Source: Sphingomonas sp. EC-HK361
GTDB lineage: Bacteria > Pseudomonadota > Alphaproteobacteria > Sphingomonadales > Sphingomonadaceae
Direction of reading: 5' to 3'
Assembly: GCF_902498785.1 (NCBI RefSeq)
Contig: NZ_LR701494.1
Span: 1,053,022 to 1,117,021 of the forward strand
Length of the DNA: 64,000 bases
Part shown: piece after piece, positions 8,678 through 19,104 of the stretch
Numbering within the stretch: the stretch's first letter is position 1
Layout of the letters: every line of letters begins with the position of its first letter
Made by a program: the position numbers and the translations under genes
Notes under the pieces: generated by a model
The model's database searches: none
Seen by the model: the letters and a program-made list of their open reading frames with translations, nothing else
Told to the model about the DNA's origin: nothing

Positions 8678-10873
8678 ATGGATAGAGTTCTGCAGCGCGC
8701 GCGCAATCCGTTGATCCTGCTGGCCCTGCTGACGACGGGGCTGGCTTCGGCACCCGCCGCGCCCGACGCCGATATGGCGCGCTGGCAAAGCGAGGCCGCG
8801 CGCGTGACGATCACCCGGGATAATTGGGGCATTCCGCACATCCACGGTCGATCGGACGCCGATGCCGTGTTCGGGATGATCTACGCCCAGGCCGAGGACG
8901 ATTTCTCCCGCATCGAGGCGAACTACCTGACCGCGCTCGGCCGCACCGCGGAAGCCGAGGGCGAGGACGCGCTCTGGGGCGATCTCCGCCAGCGACTCTT
9001 CGTCGACCCGGAAGCACTGAAAGCGCAATATGCGGCAAGCCCGCCATGGCTGAAGGCGCTGACGCAGGCCTGGGCGGATGGGCTCAACTATTACCTCGCG
9101 ACCCATCCACAGACACAGCCGAAGGTCCTGACCCGCTTCGAACCGTGGATGGCGCTGAGCTTTACCGAGGGCAGCATCGGCGGCGATATCGAGCGCATTT
9201 CGCTGAGCGACCTGAAGACGTTCTACGGCACCCCCACCCCGCCCACCGCGGAGGAAATCGGCATGGTGCCGCGCGAGCCATCGGGATCGAACGGCATCGT
9301 CATCGCGCCGCGCCTGACCGCCGATGGCCATGCCCTGCTGCTCATCAACCCGCACACCAGCTTCTACTTCCGGTCCGAAGCGCAAATGACGAGCGATGCC
9401 GGGCTGAACGCTTACGGCGCCAGCACCTGGGGGCAGTTCTTCGTCTATCAGGGGTTCAACGCGCACGCGGGGTGGATGCACACCTCGTCCACCGTGGACA
9501 ATGTCGACGAGTTCGCGGAGACCGTCACGCGGCGCGGCGGTCGCCTGACGTATCGCTATGGCGCGCAGAACCGCCCCGTCGTGAGCCGCAACGTCACGCT
9601 GCGGTTCCGCCGATCCGACGGGACGATGGGAGAGCGCCGCTTCACGACATACCGGACGCACCACGGGCCCGTGGTCGCGGCGAAGGACGGGCGCTGGATC
9701 GCGACCGCGCTGATGTGGCGCCCCGTTCCCGCCCTGGAGCAGAGCTATCTGCGCACCAAGGCAACCGACCTTGCCGGCTATATGAAGGTCGCAGCGCTGA
9801 AGGCGAATTCGTCGAACGACACGCTGTTCGCCGACGACAAGGGCAATGTCGCGTTCCTGATGCCGCAGTTCATGCCGGTCCGCAGCGATCGCTTCGATTA
9901 CACGCAGCCGGTCGACGGGAGCGACCCGGCGACCGACTGGCGCGGGCTGCACACGCTGGAGAGCCTGCCGAGCGTCCTCAATCCGCGCGTCGGATGGGCG
10001 CACAACACCAATGACTGGCCGTGGAGCGCGGCCGGGCCGGACAGCCCGAAGGCGGCGAACTATCCGAAATATATGGACCAGACAGGCGGCAATGCGCGCG
10101 GTGTCCATGCCGATCTGCTGCTGACCGGGAAGAGCGGCTGGACCGTCGAAAAGCTGCGCGCCGCCGCCTTCGACTCCTATCTGCCCGCCTTCGCGACGCT
10201 GCTGCCGGGGCTCGTCAAGGCATGGGAAGCCCTCCCGCCCGGCGACCCGCGTCGCAAGTCGCTCGCCGGGCCGATCGCGCTCCTCAAGAACTGGGACTGT
10301 CGATGGGGCTATGAATCCGACGCGACGAGCCTCGCGGTGTTCTGGGGCGACCAGCTGTGGCGCGAGGTCGGCAGCTTCGCGCAGGCGGAACGCATGAACG
10401 TCCCCGATTACATCGCCGCGCGCGTGCCGCCGGAAGCCAAGCTCGCCGCGCTCACCGCCGCGGTCGATCGCCTGACGCGTGACTTCGGAAGCTGGCGCAC
10501 ACCGTGGAAAGCGATCAACCGCTACCAGCGGCTCGACGATTCGATCGCGCCGCATTTCGACGATGCGCGCGGATCGACCTCCGTTCCCTTCACGTCCGCG
10601 CAATGGGGCAGCCTCGCCTCGTTCGGCGCGAAGACGTGGCCGGGCTCGAAGCGCTATTACGGCACGAGCGGCAACAGCTTCGTCGCGGTCGTCGAATTCG
10701 GCCCGCGCGTGAAGGCGATGGCGGTGATGGCCGGCGGCCAGAGCGGCGATCCCGCCTCCCCCCATTTCGCCGACCAGATCGCGCGCTACGCCGAAGGCCG
10801 GCTGCGCCCGGTCTATTTCTACCCGCAAGACCTGACCGGGCACGTCGAGCGCCGTTATCGACCCGGCAGTTGA
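8678..10873 (+). CDS. Penicillin acylase family N-terminal nucleophile hydrolase
   Basis: 731 residues with a hydrophobic leader (ILLALLTTGLASAPAAP), then the alpha-chain part (VTITRDNWGIPHIHGRSDADAVFGMIYAQAEDDF). A GSNG motif at ~203-206 carries Ser204, the expected autoprocessing nucleophile and beta-chain N-terminus. Beta-chain motifs follow (LLINPHTSF, GFNAHAGWMHTSS, and YRTHHGPV). Members hydrolyse amides of fatty or aromatic acids, including beta-lactams, N-acyl homoserine lactones and acylated peptides. Given the neighbouring amidohydrolase and TonB receptor, a role in using or degrading an imported acyl-amide is plausible but inferred. ATG 8678 was chosen because the upstream in-frame sequence lies inside the divergent gene. 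Confidence 0.92.
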   Translation: MDRVLQRARNPLILLALLTTGLASAPAAPDADMARWQSEAARVTITRDNWGIPHIHGRSDADAVFGMIYAQAEDDFSRIEANYLTALGRTAEAEGEDALWGDLRQRLFVDPEALKAQYAASPPWLKALTQAWADGLNYYLATHPQTQPKVLTRFEPWMALSFTEGSIGGDIERISLSDLKTFYGTPTPPTAEEIGMVPREPSGSNGIVIAPRLTADGHALLLINPHTSFYFRSEAQMTSDAGLNAYGASTWGQFFVYQGFNAHAGWMHTSSTVDNVDEFAETVTRRGGRLTYRYGAQNRPVVSRNVTLRFRRSDGTMGERRFTTYRTHHGPVVAAKDGRWIATALMWRPVPALEQSYLRTKATDLAGYMKVAALKANSSNDTLFADDKGNVAFLMPQFMPVRSDRFDYTQPVDGSDPATDWRGLHTLESLPSVLNPRVGWAHNTNDWPWSAAGPDSPKAANYPKYMDQTGGNARGVHADLLLTGKSGWTVEKLRAAAFDSYLPAFATLLPGLVKAWEALPPGDPRRKSLAGPIALLKNWDCRWGYESDATSLAVFWGDQLWREVGSFAQAERMNVPDYIAARVPPEAKLAALTAAVDRLTRDFGSWRTPWKAINRYQRLDDSIAPHFDDARGSTSVPFTSAQWGSLASFGAKTWPGSKRYYGTSGNSFVAVVEFGPRVKAMAVMAGGQSGDPASPHFADQIARYAEGRLRPVYFYPQDLTGHVERRYRPGS

Positions 10874-11148
10874 TCGGGCTGAACCGATACGCCGCCGGAT
10901 CGATGCCGCCAGCGGGTGCTCACCTCGATTTCGTCGAAGAGATGACGCCCGAGAATGATCGCAGCGCTGCCCGAACTTGCTGCGAGGAAGCCAACCGCGG
11001 CAAGGCCGAGCGCCACGGGATCGCCGGACTGGGACGCGATGTGCATCGCGCAGAGGTGCGCGATTGCAGCATAGGCGACGCCGCACAGAAATAGTCCGGA
11101 GGCGCGCAGGCCGATGTCGGCGCCGCGCGATCGATGCCACGAAGCCAT
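10855..11148 (-). CDS. Small membrane protein of unknown function
   Basis: 97 residues from ATG 11148 (an in-frame ATG at 11175 would add nine). Two hydrophobic helices are visible, SGLFLCGVAYAAIAHLCAMHIA and VALGLAAVGFLAASSGSAAIILG, followed by an acidic then basic tail (DEIEVSTRW). No family recognised. It lies downstream of kdpE in the same direction and its 3' end overlaps the convergent acylase gene by 19 nt. A 20-bp element shared with the porin-kdp promoter region sits ~43 nt upstream of this start, which argues that the gene is real and separately controlled. Confidence 0.65.
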   Translation of the reverse strand: MASWHRSRGADIGLRASGLFLCGVAYAAIAHLCAMHIASQSGDPVALGLAAVGFLAASSGSAAIILGRHLFDEIEVSTRWRHRSGGVSVQPDQLPGR

Positions 11149-11190
11149 GCCACAATCCTTGTTGCGGCCGTTCAATTATCGGCGCGGGCG

Positions 11191-11210
11191 TAGCAATTCG
11201 AGAGCGATTC
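11191..11210 (-). promoter_or_regulatory. Shared 20-bp element upstream of the small membrane gene
   Basis: Plus-strand TAGCAATTCGAGAGCGATTC differs at one base from 20174-20193, upstream of the porin-kdp operon. Both copies precede minus-strand genes and both are followed by a GCATA-like stretch. It may be an operator or promoter element for one regulator; KdpE and a Fur-like protein are the two candidates I considered, neither proven. Confidence 0.5.
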
Positions 11211-11239
11211 CGGCCTTTTGCATAGTGCCGGCATAGCGT

Positions 11240-11950
11240 TCAGGGCTTTGCCGAATCCGCGGGCTCGGCGTCGGCGCGCAGCCGGTATCCCACGCCGAGC
11301 TCGTTGGCGATTACGGAGCCCACCGGCCCGGGCGACTCCAGCTTCTGGCGCAGATTGCGAACGACGATCCGCAGATACTCGATCCGCGGGTCCTCGTCCC
11401 CGCCCCACGCGGCACTGAGCATCCTCTGGTGGGTGACGACGCGGCCGGCGTGCTGCGCGAGGACCGCCAGCACGTCATGCTCCTTGCGGGTCAGGTGGAT
11501 GTCATCGGCGCCCCGCCGGACGATCCGCCGGTCGAGATCGATGACGATATCGCCGCGGCGCACAACCTTGGGCGTCGCCTCCGACGCGGTCTGGTGGCGC
11601 AGCGCGACGCGAAGGCGTGCGAGCAGCTCCTCGGTATCGAACGGCTTGCTCACGAAATCGTCGGCGCCCAGATCGAGCGCGCTGACCTTTTCCTCGACCG
11701 CGTCGCGCGCGGAGACGACGAGCACGACGGCGTCGCCCTGCTTGCGCAACGACGGGATGAGGCCAAGCCCGTCGCGATCGGGCAGGCCGAGGTCGAGCAG
11801 CACGGCGTTCGGATGCTCGATCGCGGTCTGGCGCAGCGCTTCCTGCGCGTTCGGTGCCTCGATCACGCTATAGCCCGCGCGGACGAGCGTGTTGCGGAGC
11901 AGGCGGCGGATCGCGGGTTCGTCATCGACGACAAGGATCTTGGCGGGCAT
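11240..11950 (-). CDS. kdpE: KdpE response regulator
   Basis: 236-residue OmpR/PhoB-type regulator. The receiver domain (1-~120) has the acidic pocket (VVDDE), the phospho-acceptor Asp in LLDLGLPDRDG, the switch Ser in VVSARD and the Lys in SKPFDTEELLARL. The C-terminal winged helix (~130-225) includes HLTRKEHDVLAVLAQHAGRVVTHQRML and the RIVVRNLRQKLE recognition segment. It follows kdpD directly (stop at 11951, start at 11950) and is the cognate regulator that activates kdp expression under K+ limitation or osmotic stress in characterised systems. Confidence 0.96.
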   Translation of the reverse strand: MPAKILVVDDEPAIRRLLRNTLVRAGYSVIEAPNAQEALRQTAIEHPNAVLLDLGLPDRDGLGLIPSLRKQGDAVVLVVSARDAVEEKVSALDLGADDFVSKPFDTEELLARLRVALRHQTASEATPKVVRRGDIVIDLDRRIVRRGADDIHLTRKEHDVLAVLAQHAGRVVTHQRMLSAAWGGDEDPRIEYLRIVVRNLRQKLESPGPVGSVIANELGVGYRLRADAEPADSAKP

Positions 11951-14626
11951 TCAGGACGCACTTTCGGCTGGAAGATCGCGCACGATGAGGCCGGGCGGGA
12001 AGATGAGCGTGAACGCGGCGCCGATACCGTCGTCCCGGTTCGACGCCTCGACGGTCATCCCCATCGCCTCCGCGAACGCCTTGACGATCGCGAGGCCGAG
12101 ACCGGTGCCGCCGATCGCGCGGTCGGACCCTTCGAGCCGCCGGAAGGTTTCGAACACCTCCACCTCCTGTCCCGGCGGCAGGCCGGGGCCATGATCGAGC
12201 ACGGCGAGGCTCAGCTCGCCGAAGCGATGGCGGCCGCTGATAACGACCTCGGTGCCGGGCTCGCCGTAACGGCCGGCATTGTCGAGCAGGTTGAGGAGGC
12301 AGTGGTGGAGCAGCTGCGGATCGGCGCGGACGAGCGGCAGGTCGGGCGGAACATCGAGCCGGATCGCATGGCCTTCCAGCGCGCGGCGGGCGTCGTGCGC
12401 GGCCCCGGTCACCGCGTCGCTGAGATCGATCGCCTCGACATTCAGCTTCAGCGCCCCTGCCTCGACTCGCGCCATGTCGAGCAGATTTGCGACGAAACGG
12501 CTGAGCCGCGCCGCCTCGCTTTCGATCGTGCCGATCAGGTCCGGGGTCGCGCCGTGGTGAAGCTGCGCCGCGGCGGCGATGACCGCGGTCAGCGGGGTGC
12601 GCAGATCATGGCTGACCGAGGACAGGAGCGCGGCGCGTAGCCGGTCACGTGTCCGCACAGCCTCGACATCGCGCATTTCGGCCTCGAGCCGCAGGCGTTC
12701 GAGCACGAGCGCGGATTGATCGATCAGGCTGGCCAGCAGGGGCAGCTGGTCCGCGCGCACCGGATCGCCGGCATTGTCGCGCGCGATGCCCAATACGCCC
12801 AGCACGTGCCCCCCGGCCTTGAGTGGCTGAAACAGCCATTCGGATGCGGCGAGCGTGCCTGACCCCTTGCCCGCCGGGCTCGCGGTATCGAACGCCCAGG
12901 TGGCGGCCGCTGTGTCCATCGTGTCGAGGCGGTAATCAGTGTCGCTCGCGGCGATGATCGCGAGGGCCGATCCCTTCGACGGTGCGAGCAGCACGGCATG
13001 AACGTCGAGCAAGCGGCGGACGTCGTCGCAGATCATCTGCGCGGCCATATCGGGATCGTTCACGCTGGTGATCTGGCGCAGGAAGCCGGCGAGGGTCGCA
13101 TTCGTCCGGGCGCTTGCGGCGGCGAGATCGGCCTGCGCGCGGACCCGCGCCGTCAGCTGGCTCGTCGCGATCGCGATGCCGAGCAGAACAACGATCGAAA
13201 CCACGTTTTCCGGATTGTTGACGCTGAACGTCCCCACCGGCGGCAGGAAGAAGAAGTTGTAGGCGAGGCTGGACGCGATCCCGGCGTAGATGCCCGTGCG
13301 CAGCCCGAACAGGCTCGCCGCGGCCATCACCGGCAGGAGATACAGCAGCGCCACGTTGCCCAGATCCAGCAGGTGGAAGATCGCGCTGGCGACCGCGGTG
13401 ACACCGGCGACCATCGCGGTCGTCGCGACATAGCCCGCGGGAGTCCCCCACGCTGCCGGCCGGCGGCGCCCGCGTTCGCTGCCTCCCCCGTCCGCAACCA
13501 CCGGAAGCACGTGGACGGTGACGCCCGGCGTTTCGCGGATGAGGTGATCGACGACCGATCCATGGCGGAATTCGAACCAGCGCGATCGCCGCGACTTGCC
13601 CATGATGAGCTGGGTGGCGCGCGCATCGGCGAGGAAGTTCTGGATGCCTTCGACGACATTGGTCGCCGGAACCGTGGCGACCGCGCCGCCGAGTTGCGTC
13701 GCGAGCGTCATCGCCGCGGCGACCCGCTGGTGCTGCGCCTCGGTGAAATGCGCGGCGCGCGGGGTTTCGATGAACAGCGCCGTCCAGGGTCCGCGCAGGC
13801 CATCGGCCACGCGCTTGGCGGCGCGGACGAGCACGTCAGCGCCCGGTAACTCGTTGATCGCGACGACGATGCGGTCGCCGCCGGCCCAGGTTCCGCCGAG
13901 CCCGAGCGCGCGCACATCGTCGAGCATGCGCGCATCGACCGCCTGCGCCGCGCGGCGCAGCGCAAGTTCGCGCAGCGCCGACAGATTGGATTTGGAAAAG
14001 AAATGCCCGAGCGCCCGTGTCGCCTCCTGTGGAAGATAGACCTTGCCGGCCTTCAATCGCTCGATCAGCTCGTCTGGCGGGATATCGACGACCTCGATCT
14101 CCGCCATCTCGAGCACGCGGTCGGGCACCGTCTCGCGCACGCGCACCCGCGTGAAGCTCGCGACGATATCGTTCAGGCTTTCGACGTGCTGGATGTTGAC
14201 CGTCGAATACACGTCGATCCCCGCGGCGAGCAGCTCCTCGACGTCCTGATAGCGTTTGGGGTGGCGGCTGCCCGGCGCGTTGGTGTGGGCGAGTTCATCC
14301 ACGAGAACCAGGCGCGGCGCACGCTCGAGGATCGCGTCCAGATCCATCTCGTACAGCGTGCGGCCCTCATAGGGGACGGCCCGGCGCGATACGATTTCGT
14401 GCCCTCGCGTCAGCGCCTCGGTTTCGACGCGGCCGTGGGTTTCGACGACGCCGATGACGACATCGACACCGTCGCGTTTGCGCGCCGCGCCTTCGGACAG
14501 CATCTCGAACGTCTTGCCGACGCCGGGGGCAGCGCCGAGAAATACCTTCAGCTTGCCTCGCCCCTCCTGCGCCGCGTGGCGCAGGAGGGCATCGGGATCG
14601 GGTCGTCCGTTGCCCGAAACCGCCAT
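11951..14626 (-). CDS. kdpD: KdpD osmosensitive K+ channel sensor histidine kinase
   Basis: 891 residues with full KdpD architecture: N-terminal KdpD domain with Walker A GAAPGVGKT and the segment LVDELAHTNAPGSRH; a USP-like domain (~250-370); four closely spaced membrane helices (~400-490); a GAF-like region; the dimerisation/phospho-acceptor box SSVSHDLRTPLT; and a C-terminal ATPase with DNAGRYG and GTGLGLAIVKAF. It phosphorylates KdpE in response to low K+ or osmotic stress. ATG overlaps the kdpC stop as TGATG. Length matches the family (~890). Confidence 0.97.
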   Translation of the reverse strand: MAVSGNGRPDPDALLRHAAQEGRGKLKVFLGAAPGVGKTFEMLSEGAARKRDGVDVVIGVVETHGRVETEALTRGHEIVSRRAVPYEGRTLYEMDLDAILERAPRLVLVDELAHTNAPGSRHPKRYQDVEELLAAGIDVYSTVNIQHVESLNDIVASFTRVRVRETVPDRVLEMAEIEVVDIPPDELIERLKAGKVYLPQEATRALGHFFSKSNLSALRELALRRAAQAVDARMLDDVRALGLGGTWAGGDRIVVAINELPGADVLVRAAKRVADGLRGPWTALFIETPRAAHFTEAQHQRVAAAMTLATQLGGAVATVPATNVVEGIQNFLADARATQLIMGKSRRSRWFEFRHGSVVDHLIRETPGVTVHVLPVVADGGGSERGRRRPAAWGTPAGYVATTAMVAGVTAVASAIFHLLDLGNVALLYLLPVMAAASLFGLRTGIYAGIASSLAYNFFFLPPVGTFSVNNPENVVSIVVLLGIAIATSQLTARVRAQADLAAASARTNATLAGFLRQITSVNDPDMAAQMICDDVRRLLDVHAVLLAPSKGSALAIIAASDTDYRLDTMDTAAATWAFDTASPAGKGSGTLAASEWLFQPLKAGGHVLGVLGIARDNAGDPVRADQLPLLASLIDQSALVLERLRLEAEMRDVEAVRTRDRLRAALLSSVSHDLRTPLTAVIAAAAQLHHGATPDLIGTIESEAARLSRFVANLLDMARVEAGALKLNVEAIDLSDAVTGAAHDARRALEGHAIRLDVPPDLPLVRADPQLLHHCLLNLLDNAGRYGEPGTEVVISGRHRFGELSLAVLDHGPGLPPGQEVEVFETFRRLEGSDRAIGGTGLGLAIVKAFAEAMGMTVEASNRDDGIGAAFTLIFPPGLIVRDLPAESAS

Positions 14627-15228
14627 CAGCGCGGTGGGGTGCCGGTCGCGCTGCCGCCGCGGGCAAGCGCGTCGAGCGCGCGGTTCAGCGCGAGCACGTT
14701 GACGTGCGGCTCGCCGAACAGCGAGGTCTGCGTGGCGGCCGTAACGAGGCCACGCACGCGATCGACCGGCAACCCGCGGACGTTCGCTATGCGCGGCGCC
14801 TGCGCGAGCGCGGCTGCGGGCGACAGGTCCGGGTCAAGGCCCGATCCGCTCGCCGTGACCAGATCGGCGGGCAATGGACCCGCTACGCCCTCCCCGCGAC
14901 GCTTCGCGATGTCGGGCTTCACCCGGTCGATCAGCGCCTGGCTCGTCGGCCCGAGATTGGAGCCGGACGAGGCGAGCCCGTCATAGCCCTTGCCCGCAGC
15001 CGACGGGCGGGTCTGGAAGTAGCGATCGGACGTGAACGCCTGTCCCACGACGGTCGATCCGATCACCCGCCCGCCGGCGTCGCGAACCAGGCTGCCGTTC
15101 GCCTGCGAGGGAAAAAGCAGCTGCCCGATACCCGTCATCGCCAGCGGATAGGCGAGGCCGAGCAACGCGGCGAACAGGATCGTCATGACGATCGCGGGGC
15201 GAATGGCCGAGGCAAAATCCTTGTTCAT
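14626..15228 (-). CDS. kdpC: K+-transporting ATPase subunit C
   Basis: 200 residues: one N-terminal membrane helix (IVMTILFAALLGLAYPLAMTG) and a periplasmic domain with the KdpC signature region (SQANGSLV, VGQAFTSDRYFQTRPSA and SGSNLGPTSQALIDRVK). The C-terminal region contains PRIANVRGLPVDRVRGLV and NVLALNRALD. KdpC stabilises the KdpFABC complex and influences nucleotide affinity. It is separated from kdpB by 12 nt and overlaps kdpD. Confidence 0.97.
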   Translation of the reverse strand: MNKDFASAIRPAIVMTILFAALLGLAYPLAMTGIGQLLFPSQANGSLVRDAGGRVIGSTVVGQAFTSDRYFQTRPSAAGKGYDGLASSGSNLGPTSQALIDRVKPDIAKRRGEGVAGPLPADLVTASGSGLDPDLSPAAALAQAPRIANVRGLPVDRVRGLVTAATQTSLFGEPHVNVLALNRALDALARGGSATGTPPR

Positions 15229-15240
15229 GACCGATACTCC

Positions 15241-17271
15241 TTACGCGAGCCCGAGCCCGCCGACCACAAGGTCGATAATCTTGATGCCGATGAACGGCGC
15301 GACGAGACCGCCCAGGCCGTAGATGGCGAGGTTGCGGGCGAGCAGCGGCCCCGCCCCCATCGGCTTGTACGTCACGCCGCGCAGCGCGAGCGGAACGAGG
15401 AGCGGGATGATGAGCGCGTTGAAGATGATCGCGCTCAGGATCGCCGATTGCGGCGTCGCCAGCCCCATCACGTTCAGCACGCCGAGCCCCGGATAGAGCG
15501 CGACGAACATCGCCGGGATGATCGCGAAATACTTCGCGACATCATTCGCGACCGAAAAGGTCGTCAGCGCCCCGCGCGTCATCAGCAACTGCTTGCCGAG
15601 GCCGACGACCTCGATCAGCTTGGTCGGATCGCTGTCGAGATCAACCATGTTGCCCGCCTCGCGCGCCGCCTGCGTGCCGGTGTTCATCGCGACGCCCACG
15701 TCCGCCTGCGCAAGCGCGGGCGCGTCGTTGGTGCCGTCCCCGCACATCGCGACCAGCTTGCCGCCCTCCTGCTCCTTTCGGATTAGAGCCAGCTTGTCCT
15801 CGGGCGTCGCCTGCGCAAGGAAATCGTCCACCCCCGCCTCGGCCGCGATGGAGGCCGCGGTCAGCGGGTTATCGCCGGTGATCATCACCGTGCGGATGCC
15901 CATCGCGCGCAGCTCGCCGAAGCGTTCGCGGATGCCCGCCTTGACGATGTCCTTCAGGAAGATCGCGCCGAGCAGGCGACCATCCTTCGCGACCGCCAGC
16001 GGGGTGCCGCCAGCGCGCGCGATCTCGTCGGTCACGCGGCGCAGTTCGGTCGCAGCCGCCGTCTCGCCGGCGCCGGGATTGGCCTTCAGGATCGAATCGA
16101 CCGCGCCCTTCTGGATCAGCGACTGGCCGATCTGCACCCCCGAAATGCGGGTCTGCGCGGTGAAGGGAATGACCTCCGCCCCGCCCGGCAGCGCGGTCGT
16201 CGTGATGCGGAACTTCTCGCGGGCCAGCACGACGATCGAACGGCCCTCGGGCGTCTCGTCGGCAAGGCTGGCAAGAAGCGCGGCGTCGGCCATTTCCTGG
16301 TCGCTCGCGCCGCCGACGGTGCGGAACTCGCTCGCCTGCCGATCACCGATCGTGATGGTGCCCGTCTTGTCGAGCAGCAGCACGTCGACGTCGCCCGCCG
16401 CCTCCACCGCGCGGCCGGACTTGGCGAGCACGTTGAAGCGCACGAGCCGGTCCATCCCCGCGATGCCGATCGCGGACAGCAGCGCCGCGATGGTCGTCGG
16501 GATCAGCGTGATGAGCAGCGCCGCCAGGATCGCGACCGGGATCGACCCGCCGGCATAGTGCGCGAAGCCGGGGATCGTGCCCACCGCGATCAGGAAGATG
16601 ATCGTCAGTCCGACGAGCAGGATCGTCAGCGCGACCTCGTTCGGGGTCTTCTGCCGTTCCGCGCCTTCGACCAGCGCGATCATGCGGTCGAGAAACCCCT
16701 GCCCCGGATTGACCGTCACCTTCACGCGAATCTCGTCGGAGATCACGCGCGTGCCCGCCGTCACCGCCGACCGGTCGCCCCCGGCCTCTCGGATGACGGG
16801 CGCGCTCTCGCCGGTGATCGCGGCTTCGTTGACGGACGCGACGCCCTGCACGACCTCGCCGTCGGACGGGATGAGATCACCCGTCGTGACGAGCACGATG
16901 TCGCCGACACGAAGCGCGCTGGCGGGAACATTCTCCACCTGGTCGCCCTTCATGCGGCGGGCGGTGAGTTCCGCCTTCGTCGCGCGCAGCGATGCCGCCT
17001 GCGCCTTCCCGCGCCCCTCGGCCAGTGCCTCGGCGAAGGTGCCGAACAGCACCGTCAGCCACAGCCAGATGACGAGCTGAAGCTTGAAGGCGACCCCCAG
17101 ACCGTCCTGCCCGACGACGAGCAGCACGGTCAGCAGCAGGGCGACACACGCGGTGGTGAACATCACCGGGTTGCGGATCAGTTCCCGCGGGTTGAGTTTC
17201 CGAAAGGCGTCCCCGATCGCAGGCGCGATCAGCTCGGCGGTGAACAGCGACTTGGATGTTGCGCGAGCCAT
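15241..17271 (-). CDS. kdpB: K+-transporting P-type ATPase subunit B
   Basis: 676-residue catalytic subunit of KdpFABC. Motifs in order: actuator TGES ([10 protein letters not shown]), phosphorylation site [10 protein letters not shown], nucleotide-domain motif, hinge [20 protein letters not shown], and the paired helices ending in [31 protein letters not shown]. Length and order are normal for the family. It lies between kdpA (17288) and kdpC (15228), all on the minus strand with gaps of 12-16 nt, so the subunits are made from one transcript. Confidence 0.98.
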   Translation of the reverse strand: MARATSKSLFTAELIAPAIGDAFRKLNPRELIRNPVMFTTACVALLLTVLLVVGQDGLGVAFKLQLVIWLWLTVLFGTFAEALAEGRGKAQAASLRATKAELTARRMKGDQVENVPASALRVGDIVLVTTGDLIPSDGEVVQGVASVNEAAITGESAPVIREAGGDRSAVTAGTRVISDEIRVKVTVNPGQGFLDRMIALVEGAERQKTPNEVALTILLVGLTIIFLIAVGTIPGFAHYAGGSIPVAILAALLITLIPTTIAALLSAIGIAGMDRLVRFNVLAKSGRAVEAAGDVDVLLLDKTGTITIGDRQASEFRTVGGASDQEMADAALLASLADETPEGRSIVVLAREKFRITTTALPGGAEVIPFTAQTRISGVQIGQSLIQKGAVDSILKANPGAGETAAATELRRVTDEIARAGGTPLAVAKDGRLLGAIFLKDIVKAGIRERFGELRAMGIRTVMITGDNPLTAASIAAEAGVDDFLAQATPEDKLALIRKEQEGGKLVAMCGDGTNDAPALAQADVGVAMNTGTQAAREAGNMVDLDSDPTKLIEVVGLGKQLLMTRGALTTFSVANDVAKYFAIIPAMFVALYPGLGVLNVMGLATPQSAILSAIIFNALIIPLLVPLALRGVTYKPMGAGPLLARNLAIYGLGGLVAPFIGIKIIDLVVGGLGLA

Positions 17272-17287
17272 GTCTTGGCGTCCCCGC

Positions 17288-18991
17288 TTAGAAGAGTTGA
17301 CCGCGGATCATCGCAAGATGATCGGCGATGGGACCGAGCGCGAGGCTCGGGAGGAAGGTGAGGCCGCCCAGCACCAGGATGATCCCGACCAGAAGCCCGA
17401 CCCACAGCGCACCGGTCGTCGGGAACGACCCGGCGCTTTCGGGGGTGTGCTTCTTCGCCGCCAGGCTACCCGCGATCGCCAGCATCGGCACGATGATGAA
17501 GAAGCGGCCGACCCACATCGCGATGCCGAGCATCCCGTTGTAATAGGGCGTGTTGGCGGTCAGCCCGGCAAAGGCAGAGCCGTTGTTCCCGACGCCGCTG
17601 GTGAACGCGTAGAGGATCTCCGAAAAGCCGTGCGGCCCCTTGTTGAGCGGCCCCGCCAGCCCTGCATCGAAAACGCAGGACAGTGCGGTAAAGCCGAGGA
17701 TGATCAGCGGCAGGACCGCGATCGCCAGCACCGCGAGCTTCACCTCGCGGCTCTCGATCTTCTTGCCGACATATTCGGGCGTTCGGCCGACCATGAGCCC
17801 CGCGACGAATACCGCGAGGATGGCGAACAGCAGGAAGCCGTAGATGCCCGCGCCCACGCCGCCGACGACGACCTCGCCAAGCTGGATGTTGAACAGCGGG
17901 ATCATCCCGCCGAGCGCGGTGAAGCTATCGTGCATCGCGTTCACCGCTCCGCACGACGCCGCCGTCGTGACGACGGAGAACAGCGCGGAGGCGGCGATGC
18001 CGAAGCGCACCTCCTTGCCCTCCATGTTGCCGCCCGCCACGCCGAGCTGGTGCACGATCGGATTGCCCGCCGCTTCCTGCCAGTAGGTTACGGTGACGCC
18101 GGCGAGGAACAGCACGACCATCGCCGACAGGATCGCCCAGCCCTGCTTCGTATTGCCCACCGCCTTGCCGAAGCACCAGGTGAGGCCGAAGCCGACCATG
18201 AAGATCGACAGCATCTGGACCAGGTTGGTGAGCGCGGTCGGGTTCTCGAACGGGTGCGCCGAATTGGCGTTGAAGAAGCCGCCACCGTTGGTGCCGAGCA
18301 TCTTGATCGCCTCCTGCGAGGCGACGGGTCCGAGCAGGATCGACTGCTTCACGCCTTCCAGCGTGTTCACATCGACGACGCCCGCCATCGTCTGCGGAAC
18401 ACCGCTCGCGATCAGGAAGAGCGTGTAGAGGACGCAGGCGGGCAGCAGCAGATACAGCGTAACCCGCGTGACGTCGGCCCAGAAATTGCCGATCGTCGCC
18501 GCCTGCCGCCGCGCGAAACCGCGGAAGAACGCAAAGGCGAGCGCGATGCCGGTCGCGGCCGACAGGAAGTTGTGGATCGTCAGGCCCAGCATCTGGCTGA
18601 GGTTCGACATGGTCGATTCGCCGCCATAGCTCTGCCAGTTGGTGTTGGTCGTGAAGCTGATCGCGGTGTTGAACGACAGGTGCTCACCGACCCCCGCAAG
18701 GCCTTGCGGGTTGCCCGGCAGCACGCCCTGCAGCCGCAGCACCGCATAGGTGAACAGCATCAGCGCGGCGTTGAACAGCAGCATGTGGACGGCGTAACGG
18801 CGCCAGCCCTGCTCCGCGTTCGGATCGATTCCAGCCAGCTTGTAGAAGCCGCGCTCGACCGGCCCAAGGACGGCGTGGAGCGGGGTGCGGCGCCCTTCGT
18901 AGAGCGCGAAGAGCCACGCGCCGACCGGCTTGGTCAGCGCGAGGAGGATGCCGATAAAGGCAATGATCAGGAACCAGCCCTGGATGGTCAT
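17288..18991 (-). CDS. kdpA: K+-transporting ATPase subunit A
   Basis: 567-residue K+-channel-like membrane subunit. The four selectivity-filter loops can be seen: [33 protein letters not shown], the [16 protein letters not shown] region, and [11 protein letters not shown]. About ten membrane helices are expected. K+ passes from the periplasm through KdpA to the KdpB site. Start ATG 18991 lies 13 nt after the kdpF stop, with the SD-like GGGAG just upstream. Confidence 0.98.
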   Translation of the reverse strand: MTIQGWFLIIAFIGILLALTKPVGAWLFALYEGRRTPLHAVLGPVERGFYKLAGIDPNAEQGWRRYAVHMLLFNAALMLFTYAVLRLQGVLPGNPQGLAGVGEHLSFNTAISFTTNTNWQSYGGESTMSNLSQMLGLTIHNFLSAATGIALAFAFFRGFARRQAATIGNFWADVTRVTLYLLLPACVLYTLFLIASGVPQTMAGVVDVNTLEGVKQSILLGPVASQEAIKMLGTNGGGFFNANSAHPFENPTALTNLVQMLSIFMVGFGLTWCFGKAVGNTKQGWAILSAMVVLFLAGVTVTYWQEAAGNPIVHQLGVAGGNMEGKEVRFGIAASALFSVVTTAASCGAVNAMHDSFTALGGMIPLFNIQLGEVVVGGVGAGIYGFLLFAILAVFVAGLMVGRTPEYVGKKIESREVKLAVLAIAVLPLIILGFTALSCVFDAGLAGPLNKGPHGFSEILYAFTSGVGNNGSAFAGLTANTPYYNGMLGIAMWVGRFFIIVPMLAIAGSLAAKKHTPESAGSFPTTGALWVGLLVGIILVLGGLTFLPSLALGPIADHLAMIRGQLF

Positions 18992-19004
18992 CGTGCCGCT
19001 CCCT

Positions 19005-19094
19005 TCAGAAGCGCTCGGGACGGATCAGCACCGCCACGAGATAGATCAGGAGGCCAAGCGCGGTCAGCGCGGCGAGCCAGAGGTCGAGCGTCAT
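19005..19094 (-). CDS. kdpF: K+-transporting ATPase subunit F
   Basis: 29-residue single-helix peptide: [19 protein letters not shown], then [10 protein letters not shown]. The pattern of a hydrophobic helix ending in a short basic RPE(R/K)F tail is diagnostic of KdpF, which stabilises KdpFABC. A GAGGGA Shine-Dalgarno sequence lies 7-8 nt before ATG 19094. The stop is 13 nt before kdpA. It is too short for most gene callers. Confidence 0.93.
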   Translation of the reverse strand: MTLDLWLAALTALGLLIYLVAVLIRPERF

Positions 19095-19104
19095 CGGCCG
19101 TCCC

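Noticed and set aside
8579-11155. Very long open frame on the minus strand opposite the acylase gene
   Set aside because: It is the GC-rich antisense shadow of a well-supported penicillin-acylase gene; composition is Arg/Ala/Gly-rich with no recognisable domain.
12998-13849. Plus-strand open frames across kdpD and kdpB
   Set aside because: They are antisense shadows of strongly supported Kdp genes.
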